A DNA stretch of 21,242 nucleotides from Reticulitermes lucifugus (Eukaryota > Arthropoda > Insecta > Blattodea > Rhinotermitidae). Below, one piece after another: positions 1 through 10,000 of this stretch (position 1 is the stretch's first letter; each line of letters begins with the position of its first letter). The position numbers and the translations under genes were made by a program. The stretch spans positions 1 through 21,242 of the forward strand of contig JAKCWW010010686.1 of NCBI GenBank assembly GCA_026260175.1, in the 5' to 3' direction. The notes beneath the pieces were generated by a model that saw only the letters and a program-made list of their open reading frames with translations, did no database searches and had not been told where the DNA came from.

Positions 1-237
1 ATGCACGCACAGCGCACTAAACCATCGCTTCAAATAAAAAAAAAACTATCAGTGCGGGAAAATTTTGCGTCAGGACCGTGATTTTTCAACTATTGGAGCG
101 GGAAAACGACAGTTCGAGGAACAATGGAGGCGGAAAAAAATAGTGTTATTTATATGGGGCTAATTTCGGGACCAAATAAGGCAGACGATACATGCGGGCC
201 AACAACGGTAACGGGAACGATGGATAGAGGTTTCACT

Positions 238-296
238 GTATATACATATATATACACACACACACACACACATATGTATATATATACACAGATTGT
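238..296. repeat. (TA)n/(CA)n microsatellite
   Basis: Alternating TATACATA, a CA run of about nine units, then TATGTATATATATACACA. It gives rise to meaningless Tyr/Ile/Thr/His-rich frames on both strands. Confidence 0.9.
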
Positions 297-551
297 ATTG
301 ATTGTGTCCTATACAAATTTTGTCAAGCAGGATGAATAAAATACAGTTACAATTACCATTACAACCAAAACGTGTGGCATAACAGCTGGAAGCTGTGACA
401 TATATCATCACAATCCTTACACTGTAACTCACAAATTCAGCTATAAAGGTTATCACTTGATTTTCACGTTGTATTGCCGTTTATTGTTATATTGTTATTG
501 TTTTGGTGAATGATAATCAGTTATCACTTGAGTTTTTCCTGGTAGACTGTC

Positions 552-596
552 TCACAAACAAACAAACAAACAAACAAAAAAAAAATATATATATAT
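552..596. repeat. (CAAA)n, poly-A and (TA)n simple repeat
   Basis: Six or so CAAA units run into a poly-A tract and then ATATATATAT. It could be the A-rich tail of an unrecognised retroelement. Confidence 0.85.
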
Positions 597-1000
597 CCCA
601 TTCTTTTATTCTTTAGGCTTACACATACCTAAAAGTAGATAATATTTACAATCTGAGAATGATGAAAGAGAGAGCCAAAAATTAGAAAAAGGACAGCTTT
701 GAGAACTGATTCACTACATAGTCGAACAGTACTGTAATAGTGGGAGGTAATAAGCGAACATCAGACAGGTCTTGTATCTGTTGCTTTTGTGTCACTCATA
801 CCCTTCTGAACTATATGTTTATTTACCAGAATCTGTATTAGTGTGCAATAATTCCTCGTTACTGGCTATTACAAAACACATACTTAAGGAATTTGCAACA
901 TACAAGCATCTCATTATCTTTATTGAGCATTCCAAGTTTTTTTGGTGTTTCAAGGCTGAAATCATAATCTTTACTTATTTATCAAATAAGTTTTACTTGC

Positions 1001-1093
1001 CTGCACACTGAAATTTTGAAGACTAGTTCCATTCTGCTGATATGTGTACTTTCCAAGCAGCACTGGCTCCATGTCCTGAACATCCTTCAGCCC
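1001..1093 (-). CDS. SUN gene exon, late SUN domain, with a GC donor
   Basis: The acceptor is GTTGATTGCAG|GGGCTG (phase 0). The 31 codons begin GLKDVQDMEP, continue VLLGKYTYQQNGTSLQNF and end SVQ. This follows ...KDFTVW in the correct order: SUN domains continue with a Gly-Leu/Phe, an acidic stretch, then LLG.Y.Y...G..LQ.F.VQ. The donor reads GTGCAG|GCAAGT, a GC-AG intron with an otherwise perfect donor consensus, in phase 0. NGT is a possible glycosylation site. The remaining roughly 30 residues of the domain (a beta strand, then the YTC.YRFRVHG motif) are not found further along the strand in this window. Confidence 0.92.
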
Positions 1094-4000
1094 CTGCAAT
1101 CAACACTACTGAGGTTATGATATGGAACATTTCCATTGTAAGACAAACCCACAAAAAATCAGTACACTGAAAGCATCCAAACAATAAGACACATCAAATT
1201 AATGTCATTCAGAATTTTATAACAATCCTTGCTGAAAAAACAAAACGATTTACTGTTCACACATCAGCATCCACTAGTACGAGCAATGTGGAATACATAC
1301 TAGACCAACTCATAATCCCTTTACCAAGGGCGGGATTTCTTTGCTCTCAAATATCCAATCCAAAATATCCAAATATCATTTGACATACAATCCAGTCTGA
1401 CTGACAAACCTCCTATCATTACAAAACTCATAGAAATGAAGTAATTATGGCTGAATGAGAAGGAAGCTTTCTTGAATATGTTAAGTCACTATGTACACAA
1501 TATCTGGTACTGTCTATAACAAATGTGTGCTTACCGTTATAAGGGTTTATTCCATTTACCACTATCTGATTTGTATATTTTAATTTGTTTGTTTATGTGT
1601 GTGTGTGTGTGTAAAGTAAGTATTACTGTGCACATGGAATTTGGGCTTACCAGATTTTCTTCATATTAAAGTTATTCTTCATCCTACAGTTTATCAACCA
1701 AAATCAATTTTATCTCATAGTAAACATTTTGGGGTTTCTCCAATTTTATGTAAAACCATTAAGTCAGGATTCTGATACATTTTTACATTCCAGTCACATA
1801 TTCTGGTATTGCAAATTCTTACTAGAACTTTGATATCATGTGCCAATAGCGACTGGTGCTTTAAGGAACAGTTCTGCAAAAGTTCCAGATGAAATCAGCA
1901 TAAAGCAACAGCCTTTTCTGATTGTTACACAGCAAGTGTCCTTGTGACACTTTCAAGTCAAAATCACATTTCATACAAAGTTTGGGTTTAAAAATGTGAG
2001 TGCCCACATACAAAAATATTTCATAGCTCACCATATTACCATATTTAGAATGAAATTGGTTGTCTTTCAGAAGGTAGCACGGGAACTCACATCTTGATGC
2101 AAATAATGTGCAATCCATTAACTTACCCAGACCGTGAAGTCCTTCGGGGCAGAGTCAATCCTGCCATGTGGTGAGAGGGAGAGGGGAATGTGCTCCAAAC
2201 TGAAGGCAGTGATCTGAACCAGTCCAGAGAGTTTGATAACGAGAAATCCCTGAGAGCCACTAAATGCCCAGCATTCACCAGGGTGTACACCAGGCTGTAA
2301 CATAAGGAAATGGTCAATTTCTCTCGAACCAAATGATTACAGTACACTACTGGGATTGTGGTATGAACCTCATCACGTAGCCTACAACCTAGCACTACAC
2401 TTAAGATTACTGTCTTGTGGGATGTGACACCATGGAGTTTGGTAAATGGGTAGGATAGAAACCTTCTGTCTCTAACTTCAGGACAGAAGAGTTCTCTTAC
2501 TCGAAAAGATGGAGGCTTTAGGTTCTTTGGAAGTTTGTACTTATCTAGAAGGTACACTGTGTTCCATCCCAGAAAATAATAATATTCTGGCAGTGACAAT
2601 GAAGGTAACTGACTTTGGGGAGGTAACACCTGTAGCCTGGCAGCTGTGTCACATCCCAGAAGAACACCTTCAGTTATCTTCACATTTATCACTGGCAGAA
2701 CCTATTATCTCACAGTTATTAGTGATCAAACTACCTTGGCTAATTTTTTTTTAATTTAATATTGTATTCACTGTGCATCTTGTATAAATTAAAATTAAAA
2801 CCAACTTGATGCACACTCACTATTAAAAAACTTTAATAGTAGATTAATTAACCCGACATGTTTCGGTCAGGTATTCCCAGGTATTCAGTATTCCCCTGAA
2901 GATGGTCAGGTACCTGACCGAAACATGTCGGGTTAATTAATCTACTATTAAAGTTCTTTTTAATAGTGAGTGTACATCAAGTTGGTTTTAATTTTAATTT
3001 ACCTTGGCTCATGTTCCATCAAATAAAGCAATGTAAATGAACTCCTGTGATACAGATGCAAGACTATGGAGCTAAATTCACACAAGTTCAACATGAACAG
3101 AAAGCTATACCTGTATAACGGTGCGAGGGTTGTTAGAAGGATACCAGAGTGGGATACCCAGTACTGACAGCTTAGCAGTCTTTGCTTGGTAAGTCTCGGT
3201 ACACCTTGTGCTTATGATACTTCCACCTGCAGCCAGTCAAGAAGACGAACAGTGCATGGTGGTAACATAATAAATAAATGAATAAAGTAATTCACCTCAG
3301 TGCTGTGTCATTTGAATTCAGTGTATTTTGACCATATCACACTAATTAATTTAAATGCCTTTTATACACTGTCTTAGTATATTAGGTGTGGCAAGGTACA
3401 TTTGCTTTTGTACTGTGACGTGTTAGGCATGGCAAAGGGTGAAGCCATTAGTTCTTGTTCAAAACTCTTGGCAGTAATTCACTATGATCACAGTACCTCT
3501 ATGCATGACTGCCTGTAAAAAAAGGTTCCTACAAAAAGGAAGCTCGACTGTTGAAGAAACTCAAAACCCCACAAAGTGGTAATGTGACAGGTTTTTCTAC
3601 CACTACTTTCCCCTGTCAGTACCATTCTGCCAATGCTCCACACTTACATTTCATACATCTGCCACCAGAGCTATACAATCTTTGCAACAGACAGTGTTGT
3701 TTTAATACATACTCCCCTCCCTCCCACTTTCCTCTCAAACAGACACAGCCATTGACGTTTCTCTTATTCAATAAGGGCACTGCTCATGATAAAAAACGGA
3801 AAGGAATTCTCATCTTGGTAAAGGTAAAACGGTACCTGTGCCAGGCATCATGCCATGAAGGGATCCATGGTCATTGAAGGAAACTCTTTGTATTCACGAA
3901 CTTAGCAGGGTGGAGGTGAGTGGTCAGCGTCATGATCTGGGATGAGCCCCAAGCATTCATTCTGGCTTGATTTAAACAAGCAATAGGAAAGGTGGGAAGG

Positions 4001-7000
4001 AAAAAAAGAAAATGAAGCATCCCCATACAATGATGTATGAAGACAATATATTTCCATTATAATAAATAGTATCAAATATTATGTTGAAGATTAAAGTCTT
4101 TTAGGATGTTACAGTGTGTCAACTGGAAAACGGCTACTCATATTTCAACAAATCATAATCCCTTCATCTTCAGGGACTTCTCCCAGGACTCCTTCACCCT
4201 GAAGAAGAAGGCAGTACCATCCTTCGAAATATCGGTAACTACTTACCAGCTGACAAAGTGTAACAACCCAACTTGAGAAGTTCCTGCTTCCTCCTCACAC
4301 TGATACTGAAGCTTCTTTATTAAAAAAAAGTGCTGCTGTCCTGTAGGTGCAAACAACCAGCTGCTACAGTACACCCAACTGTTCAATGTTCAGATTTTAC
4401 AAGGTACGCAAACTATCACAAAAGTCACAAATTCAATGTTCAGCTCACCTGAAGACTCAAGAGCATAATCCACAAGACCAGTCTTGTCTGCATCATACTT
4501 TGCCAAAGCTTCATCCACAATGGCACGCACCTGTAGGTCAGTCAATCCTGCCACACCTGTACTGTTAGTCACCCATGTTCCCTGTGAAATGCCAGCCCAT
4601 TCCCAGTTAATTACACACGTAACAATCCACAGGATGAATTAATTTATCAATGATTTAAAATCACTCATAAAAGCAAAGTACCAAACATTTACTTAGTTTT
4701 AAATTTCAATTATTTGTACATAGGCATATGTACAGAAATGTACATCAGTTTAATAAGTTACAGAAGTTTGAAGGAGCTCAATGCCTCCATCATCAGGGTC
4801 TACACAGTCCAAGAACAGCATCTGACTAGAAGAGTAATACTCTTCTAATATGACAGAGACCCTGAAGACTGAGGCAACAAGTTCCTCTGAAACATCCCTA
4901 ACTTATTTACCACTCAACACGGTGTCATATTCAAAAAGACTTTAGTCTTCATTAACACCATTGTGACAACCTCAAATCTCACAAAGTGGAAATTGCTATT
5001 CATGAATGGTTGTGAATGCAAGAGCCCAATTTCTACTACTGAAATTCTTAAACTCGTGTCACGATGGGATAAATCAGAGTCCTTGGGGATTATTATGAAA
5101 AATAATGATCCTCCAGTGGAATAAATGAGCTACGTTTAATGTTCTTATGCCTTATTTAATTTTTATGACCTAAGGAACCTCACATATTGAACATCCTTCA
5201 TATGAACCTCAAAACCAATCCCAACTAACACTACCACATTATGAACTTCACTACTTGTGTGTTGGGCATTAAACAGGGGAACAAAAGAAAATAAATACAC
5301 AGATGTATGCATGTAACAGACAAAATCGTTATAAATTAGTTTTAAAGAACAAAAATATTAAAAAGAAACAAAGAGCTACATGTGACTCACTACAATCACA
5401 AAGTCTGATGCATACATACAGGACAGACGTTCTCAGGGCACACCATAAATCTTTTCAGTAAATAAAAATAATAAAAATGTGAATTTGCTGATACAAAGAA
5501 AATAAAGTTTCCATTGTGCCCAAGCACTGCATCATGCAGGCACACAGGTAGCATGAAGGCAAACTCCACGCACTCTAGACCTTGCCTCCAATGCTGCATA
5601 CCCAGTGGGCCTTAGAGATGGTCTTGGCATAGTGGTGAGGAAAAGAATCCTGCCCCTGCCAGGAATTGAATATCAGATGCCTGACCTGTAGCTATCACTT
5701 TACTGACTGAGCCATCCAAACTTATGCTGATATGATTAGTAAAACTAAAATTATCTGATCAAAAGTCAAAACCATTGTCAGAGTTCTGAAGGAGGGAAAT
5801 CAAACCAGACCATGCTGCTGCTAACGGTGGTTATGACATCATGCTGACGCTGCTGCTCCTGCCATTTGGCAAACTCATTCTGGATGTGTTCTGATATCGA
5901 AGTCATGATTATTTCCTTGGACCGTTGAACTGCTTCCCTACGAACACAGTCAAATGTTCTACAGACACCATCACTATTACACAAGAATAACCATTAGAAC
6001 ACTGTCAAAAATAACAAACATTACTGATAAATATAAAAAAAACATCATAATGAAATGCAGAATTCTGATTCTCTCAAATAATGTGGAAAATACAAACCAT
6101 CATTCAACTTATTTTGGTATTTATATGTCGTGCTTTAAATGATTTTGCACCAAGGATTTGCTTTGCAACTAGTTGCTGCAAAATGGTCATGGACCACTAC
6201 TGCTGTTCACAACCAATGAGGCATGCTTTGAACTTTGTCATGTCAGTATGTAAAATGAATGAACATGGAACAGTGAAAATTCTCATTTCATTTTGCTGTT
6301 GCCATACACGATACAAAACTACAGGTTTTTTTTTGTCCTGCCAGTGTGTGGCAAGCCACTGGCCTAATGTTCTCTTCTTTATAAGTTACTGTGAAATCAT
6401 AATGTGAAATATCTGTACCACTGCCACAATGGGACTTTGCATATACAAAAGAATGTTTCCTGCTAAGTTTGTAAACATGTTTATACAAAGGCAAAATCTC
6501 ATATGCTGAACCAGTATATCTTTTACCAGTTATAAATATCAAATAAAGATACTGTTTTGTTGTTTGCCTATGGGATGCTACACTGATTGGCATTAGTACT
6601 GCCAAAACCTCAAAAGTAATTACAGCTGCCACACTGGAATCACTGTATAGGATCAAGAGGGAGGGAGATTTGGAACGATATGACTGTCCTGCCAAGCTTA
6701 ATGTATGCCATCGAATTCTTCCAAGTTTTCCAGGGAACCCATCATATACAGAGCACACAGAACTGCTTAAAAAGATGCCTTACTTGGATGGAGAGTCAAC
6801 AAGCAATGCATACAAGGGACATCATGGTAGTTCAGGGGGAAACTGAGTATAGGAATACTTACGACATAATGACATGAGACCCATGTTAATTTTGGACAGA
6901 AGTTTCTTGGATCCTACAAATGTGTATCATTACTACTGGTCTTATGATTCATATGTATGGTTGCCTAAAGCAACCAACTATACCATACATTAGATCTATT

Positions 7001-10000
7001 GCAGTGCATTAATTTCTGCTTCATGCTAGACATGTTCTACATAAACCCATTAAAATTTATTTCTTGCTACATCATCCATTATATGAAATGCCGCATGACC
7101 TACACACTAATAAATGGTGTAAACACTTACACACCTTACCATTTGGAAATCTAAAATTGCTGCAAAACCTCCCACTCTTTATACAAATTGATTACCTTGT
7201 CTGTAGATGGAGTGTGAAACTCAGGTTGGCAAGCCTGGCATCCAAATCATTCTGAGCTACGAGCATGCTGCTAACCCATGCACGCAAGTCTTCAGGGTTT
7301 CCTGAGAACTGTCCTCCTGTGGCACCCAGAAGATCAGACAACACCCTGAACACATGCTGCTCAATAACCTCTCCATCTACTGCCACAGGACCAGTGTTAT
7401 GCTGACAGCACCTACGCAGCATCTGTGCTTGCTGTTCCTGCAAAAATATATGACACACAGGGACGCATCAGTACAACACTAAGGCACTGTCAGGTTAGAA
7501 CATTCTTGATCCTTGGTTTATTTAACAATGTCTTTTCAACTCCACATGTTATACAGCACTAAATGAGTGAGAATGATGAATTGTAAAGGATATGGAAGGA
7601 AGTAATTGTAGCCTACTGGAGGTGTGCACAAGTGTGGAGAGAATAGGTGAATGACAGCAGGACAGCCAGTAGCTGTGCTGAAATTCAAACCCAGATCCTC
7701 CTGAATATTAAATGGATGTACTAACCACTATACCACAACATTTGGCCATAAATTCACGATTTAATGATGACTTTATGAATCAGACAGGCAGTAACAGCAT
7801 GATGAAAAAAATTACATAATGAGGAGCTAAATAATTTGTATGCTTCCTCAAATATTATTATGTGGTTAAACTGGCAGGAGGATATAGCACTCCTGTAAGA
7901 AATTATAAATGCATACAAAATTTCAGTCAGAAAAGCTCATGGAAAGAGACCATTCAAGAGACCAAGCCAAAGGCGAGAGGATAATTCTGAAATAGATTTT
8001 AAAGGATGAGGATGCTAGTATCTAAGCTGGATTTATCTGACACATGATAGGTACCAATTCCTGGTTCTTGTGATGAACCTTCAGGTGCCATATAATGTGG
8101 ACAATTTCTGTACTAGCTGCACAACTACTCGCTTCACAAGCAGGACTGTGCTGCATGCAGTTACTTTTTTTTTAATGCTATGACTTCTAACAATGCCAAA
8201 TGCAAAATAGTGATAAGTTATGTTTCAGGATGTAATCATAATCCTCAGTGGAGATATGTGTGGAATATTTTGTATGATATAATGATCACTACAAACCAGG
8301 ATGATAACAGTCATAAAATAATAATAATAAAAAAAATAAAAAAAAGAAGGCTAACATTTACACTCCATAGTGAAAAAAAGGAGTTTCTAAGCATACAATT
8401 TCATTAAAAAATGTTCTGAAAATTTAATATGAATACGATACCTGTAAGAGTCTTAACCGGCTCTGGATATTACGCAACTCTTTGCGCATTAGGACCTGGT
8501 CACTACCTCTGAGCTGTGACTGAGCTGCAGCCTCTTCCCTCCAAACCTGCTTCTCCTTCTCAAATTTGAGTTTCCATTCCTGTTCATGAGCTTCACCTCC
8601 TTTGGACTCAGCACTAAGATGATCCACTTTCTGTTCCATCTGATGCAGGTGATGTGTCAGCTGCGACAGTGCAGCCTTCTGTTCTGCCAAAAGCTGTAAA
8701 GCAAAACGCTGTTACTCAGTACAGTCATGTTATATTTTTCTCTTCAAAATCTGTTAACAACAACAACAACAACAACAACAATGGTGGCAGCAACTAGAAC
8801 AACAACCAAGACAGCAACAAGAACAAGAACAAGATGACAGTGACACCTCGAACAAGAAGTTGAAAAAGAACAAGAACAAAAATAACAACAAACTCATAAC
8901 AGCATGATATGTCACACGAATGTTTCACTCCATACCCCTAAAATGTGCATTATGGTTGTTTGGAATAGCTCAAGATTCTGCTTTGTGATTCATCTGCTAA
9001 AACTTAGCCCAGACAATGATTTTCATTCCTTACCAACTTTCCAAAATATTTTATGGTTATAAATCCTTCAGAAGTGACAATTTAAATTTTCCTATTCAAC
9101 TGCCAAATAGAAAGAAGAACTGTAACACTATAAAATTTGAAGTTCTGACAGCAGTGTTGCTGAAGATTTAAGTCTTCTAGGATGTAATGCCACTGTTGTG
9201 TGAGTAGTTCCCAACGTTCCAAAGGATCCTGAAGATGAAGACACTACAATCTTTCAAAACAATGCAAACTGCTTGCCCATTGATAGTGTCACATCCCAGA
9301 AGACTTGAATCTTCAAGAACTGTAACATTCACAGTTCAGATTTCAACATGGTGAATGATGTCACTATTTCCTTGCACTGGACAGCATTAAAGTTATTAGT
9401 TTCACTTTTACTTTTGGAACAATTAATGTGCCAATTTGAGTTGCAATAAGCCAAGTCTTTTTCATGCATATGTTGTATATTATTTAACTATATATTTCAG
9501 AAGTTCTGAAAGCACATACAAAGACAACTCTGAAGAAAATTTGAACGCTTACAACTATACCTTCATGTTCATATGATGAAGATGTTCTTGCTGGAGGTTG
9601 GCCGACTGAAGCTGTGCTGTGCCTGTTTGGGCAGCCTGCGTCTCTTTTTGAACTTGTGCGGTCAGGAGCTGTTGGAACTCAGCACTGGCTAGTACATAGC
9701 GTGCCAAAGTTTCCATATCAACTGCTTGCTGTTGCTGCTGACCCTGACCATTATATGGTAGCACTACAGGAGGCAGCTCAAGTGATGCTGGGTTCATGAA
9801 CAGTTTCTCCTGAAAGTAAAATCTGTCTTCTAATCAGCGGTACACAATGAAGAGAAGGATAAACGTTCTGAATAACAAATATTAATTTTATCTGTAGCTA
9901 CAGAGCTTCCTGTTGCTTCTTGTTCCCTTTTCTTCACTCATTTTTCTGTTTAATATTTTGTCTTCCTTATTTGTTCCCCCCCTCCCCCCTTAACAGTCAG

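Larger units (their letters stand above)
1..1000. other. Intron downstream of the last visible SUN exon; no gene seen
   Basis: I searched the minus strand for the SUN C-terminal motif (Y-T-C-x-Y-R-F-R-V-H-G) and did not find it. About 40-235 is GC-richer than its surroundings and its frames look like a dispersed repeat fragment, although I cannot name the family. The rest is AT-rich with two simple repeats. Confidence 0.5.

Noticed and set aside
124-339. Plus-strand 71-codon frame beginning MEAEKN
   Set aside because: It runs through the microsatellite, has no recognisable domain and no splice or promoter context; it is probably part of a dispersed repeat.
160-456. Minus-strand 98-codon frame at the left edge as the terminal SUN exon
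   Set aside because: It has no YRFRVHG-like motif and crosses a (CA)n/(TA)n microsatellite that supplies its Tyr/Ile/Cys/Val-rich stretch.
2034-2105. Minus-strand segment reading FHSKYGNM before a GTGAGC donor, reminiscent of the SNHGNxEYTC strand of SUN domains
   Set aside because: The order is wrong: it lies before the 1093-1001 exon, which codes earlier domain residues. The rest of the segment does not fit, and the 2127 to 1093 junction is already in phase and in the correct order.
2123-2692. Long 189-codon minus-strand frame overlapping the central SUN exon
   Set aside because: It reads the exon in a different frame from the conserved SUN sequence and continues into the inverted-end repeat. 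The true product in this region is the 2294-2127 exon with clean splice sites.
7620-7742. A functional tRNA gene
   Set aside because: A and B boxes are present, but no acceptor-stem pairing closes around them and a SINE body follows directly.
8750-8905. Gln/Asn-repeat coding sequence from the CAA tract
   Set aside because: It lies between exons whose phase-0 junction is already exact and has no splice sites of its own.
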